Assembly: GCA_030672555.1 (NCBI GenBank)
Contig: DAOVGD010000061.1
Span: 1-6,576, forward strand
DNA length: 6,576 bases
From: Desulfobacterales bacterium
GTDB lineage: Bacteria; Desulfobacterota; Desulfobacteria; Desulfobacterales; C00003106
Direction: 5' to 3'
Below the pieces are notes generated by a model, which was given only the letters and a program-made list of their open reading frames with translations, was not told where the DNA came from and ran no database searches. A program made the position numbers and the translations under genes. This document shows positions 1-6,576 of this stretch, in pieces; the first letter of the stretch is position 1; every line of letters begins with the position of its first letter.

Positions 1-1392
1 CAACAGCTTCCAGGCACCCATGTAGGGATCATGCTCCCTGCGTCGGTAGGTGCAAATATTGTCTATCTTGCCACATTATTTGCCGGAAAAACGCCGGTCA
101 TGGTTAACTGGACGGCAGGGTCTCGGAACATGGCCCATTCGCTCAACCTGATCGGTGTCCGGCATGTACTGACTGCTAAGGCGCTGGTCAGCAGACTGGA
201 AGCACAAGGCATCAATCTGGACGAAATAAGCAACCGGTTTATGTTTATGGAGGGTTTTCGTAAGAAGATCTCTTTTGAGTCCAAGCTATGGGCGTCTTGC
301 AAAAGTCATCTCAGTTGGTCGTCATTAGAACAGGTAAATGTAGCCGACACTGCTGTTATCCTGTTTACCAGCGGGTCTGAAACTCTGCCAAAAGCCGTGC
401 CGCTTTCGCACGAGAATATCATGGCCAATATACGGGATATCCCATTGATGGCAACTATTCGCGAAAACGACGTAATGATCGGTATGCTCCCGCCGTTTCA
501 CTCATTTGGAATCACTACGACAATGGTTCTGCCGCTATGCATGGGCCTGCGTACGGTATATCACCCCAACCCGACCGAGGCGCCAACAATTGCACGGCTG
601 ATCGAGAAGTACAAAGTCTCGATGATGGTTGGCACACCTACGTTTCTCAATGGCATAACGCTGGCATCGAGCAACAAGCAACTCAATACGCTGCGATTAG
701 CCATCAGCGGAGCTGAAAAATGCCCGAATTCAGTGTACAAAGTCCTCAACGAACGCTGCCCGCATGTAAAACTCCTCGAAGGATACGGAGTAACCGAATG
801 CTCGCCCATTGTCTCCGCCAATCCGGAAGACTCTCCAAAGCCGTATACTATCGGTAAGGTACTGCCCTCATTTGAACATGTCATCGTTGATGTCGAGTCG
901 GGAGAAAAGGTCGGCAAAAACAAGGTAGGAATGCTTCTGGTTCGTGGACCCAGCGTGTTCAGCGGGTATCTGAATTATGACGGTGAACCACCGTTTGTTG
1001 AATACGACGGGAAACAATGGTACCGCACCGGAGATCTGGTAACTGAAGACAACAACGGGGTACTGACTTTTTGCGGCCGTCTGAAACGCTTCGTTAAGCT
1101 GGGAGGAGAGATGATCTCGCTCCCAGCCATTGAGGAGGTACTGTTACCTCATTTTGCCAGCGACAGAGACGAAGGACCGGGCATTGCTGTTGAAGCAACA
1201 CCAAGCGAGGAGAGCCCGGAACTGGTGCTGTTTACGGTCAAAGAGACGGACCGGGCAAAAGTAAACAACTATATTCGCGATGCCGGGCTAAGCGCATTAC
1301 ACAACATCCGGCAGGTCATTAAGCTAAAAGAAATCCCGGTCCTGGGTACAGGCAAAATAGATTATCGGGCGCTGAAAGGGCGGTTAAAATGA
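1..1392 (+). CDS. AMP-binding acyl-ACP/acyl-CoA synthetase-like enzyme, 5'-truncated by window edge
   Basis: The reading frame is open from base 1, so the start lies outside the window and 463 C-terminal residues are visible. The protein belongs to the adenylate-forming (ANL) superfamily, which activates a carboxylic acid with ATP and passes the acyl group to a thiol. Numbering from the first in-window codon, the ATP-binding A3 motif is TSGSETLPKA (123-132), followed by LPPFHSF (163-169), GYGVTECSP (261-269), YRTGDL (341-346), a hinge near GRLKRFVKLGG (359-369) and the catalytic lysine of LGTGKIDY (K452). Two P-loop glycines of the general consensus are Thr128 and Ala132. From memory, such variants occur in the acyl-ACP synthetase (Aas-like) branch, so I read them as family-typical. 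An Aas-type acyl-ACP synthetase, possibly fused to an acyltransferase upstream of the window, is the best guess. A fatty acyl-CoA ligase is the alternative. It converges with the next gene across 36 bp. Confidence 0.85.
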   Translation, partial: QQLPGTHVGIMLPASVGANIVYLATLFAGKTPVMVNWTAGSRNMAHSLNLIGVRHVLTAKALVSRLEAQGINLDEISNRFMFMEGFRKKISFESKLWASCKSHLSWSSLEQVNVADTAVILFTSGSETLPKAVPLSHENIMANIRDIPLMATIRENDVMIGMLPPFHSFGITTTMVLPLCMGLRTVYHPNPTEAPTIARLIEKYKVSMMVGTPTFLNGITLASSNKQLNTLRLAISGAEKCPNSVYKVLNERCPHVKLLEGYGVTECSPIVSANPEDSPKPYTIGKVLPSFEHVIVDVESGEKVGKNKVGMLLVRGPSVFSGYLNYDGEPPFVEYDGKQWYRTGDLVTEDNNGVLTFCGRLKRFVKLGGEMISLPAIEEVLLPHFASDRDEGPGIAVEATPSEESPELVLFTVKETDRAKVNNYIRDAGLSALHNIRQVIKLKEIPVLGTGKIDYRALKGRLK

Positions 1393-1401
1393 GGCAGTTT
1401 C

Positions 1402-1418
1402 AAAAGGATAAGCCTTTT
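1402..1418. terminator. Short hairpin between convergent genes, possible bidirectional terminator
   Basis: AAAAGG and CCTTTT form a 6-bp stem around the 5-base loop ATAAG, in the 36-bp gap between two convergent stop codons. Read in either direction the stem ends in a short T run. The stem is short and mostly A-T, so the call rests mainly on position. Confidence 0.3.
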
Positions 1419-1428
1419 CGCCTATATC

Positions 1429-2145
1429 TTACCTCCTTCCAACGGCCATTATGTACAATGGTTCTTCTCTTTTCGGCATATTCAGAATCCTCTTCACCCT
1501 ATCATCATAAAAAGCCCCTATAGTTACCGTTCCGAGATTTAATGAAACTGTTTGAAGACAAATGTTTTGGGCGGCATGCCCCACCTCTATATACACATAT
1601 TGTATCCCCCTTTGTCCATATTTTCTGGTTGTTCGCTCATAGACCGCTGAAAATACGATAACGGCGGCAGCGTCCCTGACTGGAGATTGACCAAGGGCAG
1701 CATTACACAATTCGGTCCATTTATCGCCATGTGCGACCCTTATCAGTTCATGGCCGTAAGGTCTATACTTATAGATTCCATCGGGAAGATCGTTCACATT
1801 TCCGGCAACAACATAAAGCTCCAGTGGATAAAGAGCCCCTGCCGAAGGAGCGGTTCTGAAGCCTCTACGGTCTGTAATCCCCTGTGCGGCCCAAAGGAGT
1901 TGTCCTACTTCCGCGAGTGTCAGTGGAACATCTTTGTAATCTCTCACCGACCTTCTCTCAAGCAAAGCCTTTTCGATCGAGGTCTTGCTATCATACTTGG
2001 GTTCAGGCAGCCGGATTATTTCTGATTCATTCCTCATAGCAGACTTGTTCTCCATATCTGACGCTGACGACATGGCAGGAATTACCATTCCCGCACATAG
2101 TATAACGACGGTGGATATGAGTAAATATTTTTTTATCTTCTTCAT
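1429..2145 (-). CDS. Exported SagB/ThcOx-family nitroreductase-like flavoprotein
   Basis: This 238-residue protein starts at ATG (complement of 2143-2145), preceded by the Shine-Dalgarno-like AGGGG (2152-2156) six bases upstream. Residues 1-29 look like a Sec signal peptide: a KKIKK n-region, a hydrophobic core (about 8-23) and an SSA cleavage site. Cys17 is preceded by Leu, so it is not a good lipobox. The rest is one nitroreductase fold of the SagB type: RRSVRDY (64-70) and SAGALYPLE (101-109) are the usual FMN-contacting segments. YIEVGHAAQNI (185-195), an IGAF-Y-D segment (209-214) and the closing PLYIMAVGRR follow the family pattern. Family members are FMN-dependent oxidoreductases; some oxidise azolines in RiPP clusters, but many stand alone with unknown substrates. 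No cyclodehydratase, precursor peptide or transporter gene lies nearby, so a RiPP role is not supported here. The substrate is unknown and an envelope location is inferred. Confidence 0.85.
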   Translation of the reverse strand: MKKIKKYLLISTVVILCAGMVIPAMSSASDMENKSAMRNESEIIRLPEPKYDSKTSIEKALLERRSVRDYKDVPLTLAEVGQLLWAAQGITDRRGFRTAPSAGALYPLELYVVAGNVNDLPDGIYKYRPYGHELIRVAHGDKWTELCNAALGQSPVRDAAAVIVFSAVYERTTRKYGQRGIQYVYIEVGHAAQNICLQTVSLNLGTVTIGAFYDDRVKRILNMPKREEPLYIMAVGRR

Positions 2146-2180
2146 AACACACCCCTGCTTGGTTCTATTTCGTTTTATCT

Positions 2181-2210
2181 ATAATACGTTGCAACAATAC
2201 AAATTGTCAA
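2181..2210 (-). promoter_or_regulatory. Sigma70-type promoter of the SagB-like gene
   Basis: On the minus strand a perfect TTGACA (complement of 2205-2210) is followed after 18 bp by TATTAT (complement of 2181-2186). The start codon lies about 35 bases downstream of the -10 box. Position, orientation and match all fit the promoter of the SagB-like gene. Confidence 0.7.
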
Positions 2211-2217
2211 AGGATTT

Positions 2218-2235
2218 TGGCCACTATTGTGGCCA
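2218..2235. promoter_or_regulatory. Perfect dyad TGGCCAC-TATT-GTGGCCA, candidate operator
   Basis: Two 7-bp arms are exactly inverted around a 4-bp spacer, centred about 19 bp upstream of the centre of the -35 box of the SagB-like gene. The same bases can be read as a 12-bp-period direct repeat of TGGCCACTAT (2218-2227 and 2230-2239). The placement suits an activator site, but no regulator gene is adjacent and the binding protein is unknown. Confidence 0.4.
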
Positions 2236-2398
2236 CTATCTGATGGTTCGGGCGGCCAAGATGAAGTTGACCGTTGACAAGAAGAGCTCGACCGTCGTAA
2301 ATGTCTCCGGGGGTGGTTGCAGGAATAGACTCACAATTAGAAAAGGGGGCAGGCATATTTGGGCTGTCGCCCGAACACCCCTAACCCCTTGCTTTGAC

Positions 2399-2474
2399 TG
2401 GTGCGCCCAGCAGGATTCGAACCTGCGACCTACGGATTCGTAGTCCGGCACTCTATCCACTGAGCTATGGGCGC
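2399..2474 (-). tRNA. tRNA-Arg(ACG), decoded as ICG after TadA modification
   Basis: The complement folds as a complete 76-base cloverleaf with an encoded CCA end. The acceptor stem is GCGCCCA/TGGGCGC, the D stem GCTC/GAGT, the anticodon loop CTACGAA (U33, A34, C35, G36) and the T arm GCAGG-TTCGAAT-CCTGC. Anticodon ACG identifies the arginine tRNA that reads CGU/CGC/CGA once A34 becomes inosine. The outermost anticodon-stem pair (27-43) is a C-U mismatch; the other four pairs are intact. The gene is divergent from tadA, whose product makes that inosine. Confidence 0.95.
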
Positions 2475-2487
2475 GTTGAAAAATATA

Positions 2488-2516
2488 TCGATAATATCTT
2501 TTGGGGAATCTGTCAA
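2488..2516 (-). promoter_or_regulatory. Promoter of tRNA-Arg
   Basis: On the minus strand a perfect TTGACA (complement of 2511-2516) is followed after 17 bp by TATCGA (complement of 2488-2493). Transcription would start a few bases upstream of the mature tRNA end at 2474. The -10 match is weak (3 of 6). TATTAT (complement of 2491-2496) is a better hexamer but leaves only a 14-bp spacer. Confidence 0.5.
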
Positions 2517-2553
2517 GTTAATACAAAAAATCCTCTTAGCAACCATTTACTTC

Positions 2554-2639
2554 ACCGCAAAGACGCAAAGAACGCAAAGAATAACTTGATAAAAAAGGGA
2601 ATAAACTCTAATACTTTGCGCCCTTTGCGTCTTTGCGGT
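2554..2639. repeat. Inverted repeat of CGCAAAGN octamers (copy 1), upstream of tadA
   Basis: The left arm (2554-2579) carries three octamers: CGCAAAGA at 2556-2563, 2564-2571 and 2573-2580. The right arm (2614-2639) carries their inverse: TCTTTGCG (2630-2637), CCTTTGCG (2622-2629) and ACTTTGCG (2613-2620). The 26-base arms match at 24 positions; the two differences are adjacent (AA against GG). The loop is 34 bases of A/T-rich DNA. The extra base between the second and third unit is present in both arms. A diverged copy lies at 3200-3266. Confidence 0.85.
2586..2614 (+). promoter_or_regulatory. Possible tadA promoter inside the repeat loop
   Basis: TTGATA (2586-2591, 5 of 6 to the -35 consensus) and TAATAC (2609-2614, 3 of 6 to the -10 consensus) are 17 bp apart, almost wholly within the loop of the inverted repeat. 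The transcript would begin near 2621 in the right arm, giving a leader of about 30 bases. The weak -10 keeps this tentative. Confidence 0.35.
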
Positions 2640-2651
2640 AATAATAAGCAC

Positions 2652-3125
2652 ATGACACGGGAACAAGACGAAAAATTCATGCTCCTCGCCCTCCTTGAAG
2701 CGGAAAAAGCGGCTCAGCTTTCGGAGGTGCCCGTTGGCGCGGTCCTCGTTTCGCAGAATGGAACGATTTTGGGAAAAGGACACAACCAGACTATCAGCAC
2801 ATGCGACCCCACTGCCCATGCAGAGATAGTTGCGCTTAGGGAGGCAGGCCAAAAGATACGTAATTACCGGCTAATATCTTCTATTCTTTATGTAACGGTT
2901 GAGCCTTGCCCGATGTGCATGGGCGCCTTAATTCACGCACGTGTTCCTCGACTCGTTTATGGAACAAAGGCTCCTAAATGGGGAGCGGCAGGATCATTAT
3001 ATGACCTCTCCTCTGATCCACGTTTGAATCATACCATAGAAGTGACCGGGGGCGTCCTGGAAGAAAGATGTCGTGAAATTATGCAATCCTTCTTCAAGAC
3101 ACAACGAGACCTTTGCAAAATGTGA
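2652..3125 (+). CDS. tadA: tRNA-specific adenosine deaminase TadA
   Basis: TadA deaminates A34 of tRNA-Arg(ACG) to inosine, allowing one tRNA to read CGU, CGC and CGA. The 157-residue product is of usual family length and has the cytidine/deoxycytidylate deaminase zinc site: HAE (His56, Glu58 as proton shuttle) and PCPMC (Cys86, Cys89 as zinc ligands). The early PVGAVLV segment (27-33), MGALIHARVPR (90-100) and GAAGSLYDL (111-119) also match the family. ATG at 2652 is chosen because homology begins there; in-frame sequence upstream runs through the repeat and the antisense of tRNA-Arg and is not protein-like. No Shine-Dalgarno sequence precedes this ATG, and the inverted repeat ends only 12 bases before it, which is odd for an essential gene. 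The gene is divergent from its substrate tRNA. Confidence 0.95.
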   Translation: MTREQDEKFMLLALLEAEKAAQLSEVPVGAVLVSQNGTILGKGHNQTISTCDPTAHAEIVALREAGQKIRNYRLISSILYVTVEPCPMCMGALIHARVPRLVYGTKAPKWGAAGSLYDLSSDPRLNHTIEVTGGVLEERCREIMQSFFKTQRDLCKM

Positions 3126-3199
3126 AAATCTGACAACCCCCACGGCAACGTCAAAGTCGAGCATAAATTTGGAGAATAACACTATTTTAAAAATATTGC

Positions 3200-3266
3200 C
3201 TCACGCAAAGGCGCAAAGACGCTAAGTTTTATTTTTTTCTTTGCGAGCTTGGCGCCTTTGCGTGAG
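3200..3266. repeat. Inverted repeat of CGCAAAGN octamers (copy 2), downstream of tadA
   Basis: The left arm has CGCAAAGG (3204-3211), CGCAAAGA (3212-3219) and CGCTAAGT (3220-3227). The right arm has the inverse of CGCAAAGG (3255-3262), CGCCAAGC (3247-3254) and CGCAAAG (3239-3245). The outer 15 bp, 3200-3214 against 3252-3266, pair perfectly. The loop is T-rich. This is the same family as the element at 2554-2639 but diverged in outer sequence and inner units. A role as tadA terminator is possible, though the T run sits in the loop rather than after the stem. Confidence 0.85.
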
Positions 3267-3350
3267 AATCTGAAACTTTACATAAATAAATGTTGTTTCA
3301 ATATGTTATGTGAGAGAATGACTTGGTCTTGTGACAACCCCTAATCACCA

Positions 3351-3379
3351 TTGACATTCCGTACATTGTTCGATACAAA
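3351..3379 (+). promoter_or_regulatory. Sigma70-type promoter of purA
   Basis: A perfect TTGACA (3351-3356) is followed by a 17-bp spacer and TACAAA (3374-3379, 4 of 6). Transcription would begin near 3386, giving purA a leader of roughly 160 bases that contains the octamer array and the nested inverted repeats. This is the best promoter in the tadA-purA gap. Confidence 0.6.
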
Positions 3380-3401
3380 AGCAGACTGTGTGCAAAAAAT
3401 T

Positions 3402-3433
3402 GTTAAGTGGTCAAGTCGTCGAGAGGTCAAGTG
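3402..3433 (+). repeat. Four tandem GTCRAGTN octamers upstream of purA
   Basis: Four contiguous 8-bp units can be read: GTTAAGTG, GTCAAGTC, GTCGAGAG and GTCAAGTG. The same four-unit order recurs just after purA at 4853-4884, with only four substitutions over 32 bases. The third unit also has an exact inverse, CTCTCGAC, at 3465-3472, so this copy may retain the remnant of an inverted arm. Confidence 0.75.
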
Positions 3434-3434
3434 G

Positions 3435-3515
3435 GTAGCGCAAGGCTTTCGTTCGACCTTGAGGCTCTCGACAGGTAGCCTTGCTTAATACAGCAGCCCT
3501 GAAGGGCTGCGCTAC
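3435..3515. repeat. Nested inverted repeats in the purA leader
   Basis: Three perfect inverted pairs occur. The outer arms are GTAGCGCA (3435-3442) and TGCGCTAC (3508-3515). One inner pair is GCAAGGCT (3440-3447) and AGCCTTGC (3477-3484). The third is a compact hairpin, GCAGCCC-TGAA-GGGCTGC (3493-3510). The outer arms overlap the inner ones, so the possible folds compete. The hairpin has no T run and lies about 25 bases before the purA ribosome-binding site, so it is probably not a terminator. I recognise no known riboswitch. Confidence 0.6.
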
Positions 3516-3534
3516 ATTTTCTAAGAGAGCTCGT

Positions 3535-4847
<1,313 letters not shown>

Positions 4848-4852
4848 AATTA

Positions 4853-4928
4853 GTTAACTGGTCAAGTAGTCGAGTAGTCAAGTGGGCAACCTTACCTACT
4901 CGACAACTCAACCATTCAACTACTCGAC
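4853..4928. repeat. Inverted array of GTCRAGTN octamers, four plus four units, after purA
   Basis: The left half (4853-4884) is four tandem octamers: GTTAACTG, GTCAAGTA, GTCGAGTA and GTCAAGTG. After a 12-base loop (4885-4896) the right half (4897-4928) is four inverted octamers, which read on the minus strand from the right end as GTCGAGTA, GTTGAATG, GTTGAGTT and GTCGAGTA. Phase is exact in both halves. Base pairing between the halves is only partial because units differ at purine and pyrimidine positions. It starts five bases after the purA stop and could shape the 3' end of its mRNA. Confidence 0.8.
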
Positions 4929-4935
4929 CCAATCC

Positions 4936-4956
4936 CGATATTCGGATTTCGGATTT
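4936..4956. repeat. Three heptamers of the CGGATTT type
   Basis: CGATATT, CGGATTT and CGGATTT are adjacent 7-bp units, the last two identical. A small hairpin, CCGA-TAT-TCGG (4935-4945), overlaps them. This looks like a minimal, decayed relative of the short-unit repeats around it. Confidence 0.5.
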
Positions 4957-4980
4957 ATTTGGGTATGATTAAAAAAGCCG

Positions 4981-5010
4981 TTGACAATTAAGGGGCGGGT
5001 AACATATATC
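4981..5010 (+). promoter_or_regulatory. Promoter of tRNA-Pro
   Basis: A perfect TTGACA (4981-4986) is followed after 18 bp by TATATC (5005-5010, 4 of 6). The start would be near 5017, leaving about 80 bases of precursor leader before the mature tRNA, most of it the heptamer element. Confidence 0.5.
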
Positions 5011-5023
5011 ATGTCAGCGGTTG

Positions 5024-5086
5024 GCATAGAGCAAAGAGTAAAGGAATCAACATTCTTCTCTCTGCTCTACGCTCTTTGCCCTCTGC
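5024..5086. repeat. Inverted array of GCAAAGA-type heptamers in the tRNA-Pro leader
   Basis: The left side has three phased 7-bp units: GCATAGA (5024-5030), GCAAAGA (5031-5037) and GTAAAGG (5038-5044). The right side, read on the minus strand from 5086 down to 5059, has GCAGAGG, GCAAAGA, GCGTAGA and GCAGAGA. GCAAAGAG (5031-5038) pairs perfectly with CTCTTTGC (5072-5079). CTCTGCTCTA occurs twice, at 5060-5069 and 5081-5090. The element lies directly upstream of the mature tRNA 5' end. Confidence 0.7.
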
Positions 5087-5096
5087 TCTAATCTGT

Positions 5097-5173
5097 CGGG
5101 ATGTAGCGCAGTCTGGTAGCGCGTACGGTTCGGGACCGTAAGGTCGGAGGTTCAAATCCTCTCATCCCGACCA
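5097..5173 (+). tRNA. tRNA-Pro(CGG)
   Basis: This is a complete 77-base cloverleaf with encoded CCA. The acceptor stem CGGGATG/CATCCCG has the C1-G72 pair typical of bacterial proline tRNAs. The D stem is GCGC/GCGC, the anticodon arm TACGG-TTCGGGA-CCGTA with anticodon CGG, and the T arm GGAGG-TTCAAAT-CCTCT (one G-T pair). Its last 22 bases are also the antisense of the 3' end of the convergent kinase gene. Confidence 0.96.
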
Positions 5174-6576
5174 CCTTCCAATACCTCCCGAACTTTTTTG
5201 CTCAATTTTGCCATCGAAAAGGGCTTGTAGACAAACCCGGCCACTCCGCTATCCAACATAGCATGCGCGTCCGCGCTCCTCCCCAACCCTGTCGCCAGAA
5301 GAACTCTTACATTCGGGTTAAGACGTTTCATCTGATGAAAGGCCTCACGCCCTCCCATAACCGGCATGTTCATATCCAATATTACCAGATCAACTTTTTC
5401 GTTGTTATCCAATATCAATTGATAAAGATCTACCGCTTCTTTGCCGTTTATCGCAGCTAACACCTTATAACCTACGCTTTCCAACATCTCTTTCATGGCT
5501 TCGCGAACCACATCTTCATCGTCGACGATCAAAATGGTCCCCGAGCCTGCTATTACCTGTTCTTCTAATTTCTCTTTGCTCTTTTCCTCTTTCTCCTTCT
5601 TGACCATTATCGGAAGATAAACCGACAAAGTAGTGCCCTGGCCAAGCTCACTGTAAACATCAACATACCCCCCATGGTTTTTTACAATCCCATAGACCAT
5701 CGATAATCCCAAGCCGGTCCCCTCTCCCACATCTTTGGTGGTAAAGAACGGCTCAAATATCCTTCCGAGGGTTTCTTGATCCATGCCGGTTCCGGTATCA
5801 GTAACGCTCACCAATACATACTTGCCAGGCTTAGCCCCCAAATGCTTTTGACAGAAGGTTTGATCCAATTCCGCCTCTTTAGTTTCGATTGTCAACGTGG
5901 GGCCCCAACCCTCTTCTCTCTTTTCCCCTCTCTCTTCTAAGGCCTGCACCGCATTAATACAGACCCCCATAATCGCCTGTTCCAGTTGATGTCTGTCCCC
6001 TTCTATCATTAGATCTTCCTGGAGAGAAGTTGTAACCTTTATACTTTTGTCAATGGTTCGGGAGAATAACGTCAATATTTTTTCAATAAGCTGCAAAACA
6101 TTTACAGGACCTACTTCGTATCTCCCTTTACGTGAAAAGGCCAAAAGCTGGGCAGTCAATTCTGCGGCCCGGTTCCCGGCCTTTTCGATCTGATCTATGT
6201 AACGACGCTCCTTTGATCCTGGTTCCAACGACATTTTTAACAAAGAGGCATACCCCAGTATCCCACCCAGAATATTATTGAAGTCGTGCGCGATCCCTCC
6301 TGCCAAGGTCCCTATTGCCTCCATCTTTTGCACCTGAACAAGGTGACCTTCCAGTCTTTTTCGTTCTGTGATGTCAACAGCGAGTCCGAGCGTGCCATAA
6401 TAACTTCCATCTGCTGAATACAGTGGGGTTGCGTGCAGGTCGACATCTCGAAGTTTTCCGTCCGGTCTGCGAAAGACAACCTCATATCGCTCATCTATCC
6501 CTCTAAGCCGGTCCTGTGTCCCTTCTTTAAATCGCGCGAATGTCTCTTTATCAACGAAACCGTCCAAGCTCATCCC
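5152..6576 (-). CDS. Hybrid sensor histidine kinase with C-terminal receiver, N-terminus beyond window
   Basis: The frame is open to the right edge, and the first in-window Met (complement of 6571-6573) lies inside or just before a PAS core, so it is probably internal. Counting from that Met, the C-terminal half of a PAS/PAC domain (about 28-75) ends in VDITERK. HisKA follows with phospho-acceptor His96 in AHDFNN. The HATPase domain has N207 (N box), DTGTGM (259-264), FEPFFTTK (273-280) and GEGTGLGL (283-290). A charged linker (324-340) rich in Lys and Glu leads to a receiver with acidic Asp351/Asp352, phospho-acceptor Asp400 and Lys450. It would autophosphorylate at His96 and relay to Asp400 or to an unlinked regulator. 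No transmembrane segment is visible, but the N-terminus is missing, so location and signal are unknown. The last seven codons, encoding GRDERI and the stop, overlap tRNA-Pro antisense. Confidence 0.92.
   Translation of the reverse strand, partial: GMSLDGFVDKETFARFKEGTQDRLRGIDERYEVVFRRPDGKLRDVDLHATPLYSADGSYYGTLGLAVDITERKRLEGHLVQVQKMEAIGTLAGGIAHDFNNILGGILGYASLLKMSLEPGSKERRYIDQIEKAGNRAAELTAQLLAFSRKGRYEVGPVNVLQLIEKILTLFSRTIDKSIKVTTSLQEDLMIEGDRHQLEQAIMGVCINAVQALEERGEKREEGWGPTLTIETKEAELDQTFCQKHLGAKPGKYVLVSVTDTGTGMDQETLGRIFEPFFTTKDVGEGTGLGLSMVYGIVKNHGGYVDVYSELGQGTTLSVYLPIMVKKEKEEKSKEKLEEQVIAGSGTILIVDDEDVVREAMKEMLESVGYKVLAAINGKEAVDLYQLILDNNEKVDLVILDMNMPVMGGREAFHQMKRLNPNVRVLLATGLGRSADAHAMLDSGVAGFVYKPFSMAKLSKKVREVLEGGRDERI

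Noticed and set aside
361..396. AMP-binding enzyme inactivated by loss of P-loop glycines
   Set aside because: The other motifs and catalytic Lys452 are intact, and similar variants occur, from memory, in Aas-like proteins.
2083..2145. Lipoprotein signal on the SagB-like protein (Cys17)
   Set aside because: The residue before the cysteine is leucine, unlike a lipobox, and an SSA signal peptidase I site is present further on.
2370..2398. G-quadruplex on the minus strand after tRNA-Arg
   Set aside because: Only three closely spaced G runs are present, one of them only three bases long and involved in a hairpin.
2236..2460. Frames on both strands running through tRNA-Arg that could be small proteins
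   Set aside because: Their most protein-like parts are translations of the tRNA or its antisense, a common artefact, and they lack ribosome-binding sites.
2394..2651. N-terminal extension of tadA by 86 codons
   Set aside because: The extension reads through tRNA-Arg antisense and the inverted repeat, and TadA homology begins at 2652.
2554..3266. Regular short repeats resembling a CRISPR array
   Set aside because: The units are 8 bp, contiguous and inverted, with no 25-40 bp repeats, no unique spacers and no cas genes.

Overview
The window is a stretch of ordinary bacterial chromosome. It holds five protein genes, two of them cut by the window ends, two tRNA genes, and unusually repeat-rich intergenic DNA. 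The gene set is a fatty-acid-activating AMP-binding enzyme, an exported SagB-type nitroreductase, TadA, PurA and a hybrid sensor kinase. With TTGACA-type promoters and short-unit inverted repeats, this fits a free-living, probably Gram-negative bacterium. A deltaproteobacterial or similar lineage is a guess from general appearance; no marker gene here settles it.

Layout, left to right. An adenylate-forming acyl-ACP/acyl-CoA synthetase-like gene (+, 5' end missing) ends at 1392 and converges on a secreted SagB-family oxidoreductase (-, 1429-2145). That gene has its own strong promoter and a perfect TGGCCAC dyad just upstream of its -35 box. Next is tRNA-Arg(ACG) (-, 2399-2474), divergent from tadA (+, 2652-3125). 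TadA makes the A34-to-inosine change in exactly this tRNA, so enzyme and substrate are neighbours. A 423-bp gene-free stretch carries a repeat, a sigma70-type promoter and a structured leader in front of purA (+, 3549-4847), adenylosuccinate synthetase. After purA come three repeat elements, a promoter and tRNA-Pro(CGG) (+, 5097-5173). A PAS/HisKA/HATPase/receiver hybrid histidine kinase (-, 5152 to beyond the right end) converges on that tRNA and overlaps its last 22 bases, so its last residues are encoded antisense to the tRNA.

The genes do not form one pathway or operon. Each appears to have its own promoter, and adjacent genes are convergent or divergent except tadA-purA and purA-tRNA-Pro, which are co-oriented but well separated.

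I see no convincing new multi-gene system. The most distinctive signal is in the non-coding DNA: at least three unrelated sequence families share one design, 7- or 8-bp units repeated in tandem and then again as an inverted array. Two of the families bracket single housekeeping genes: CGCAAAGN around tadA and GTCRAGTN around purA.
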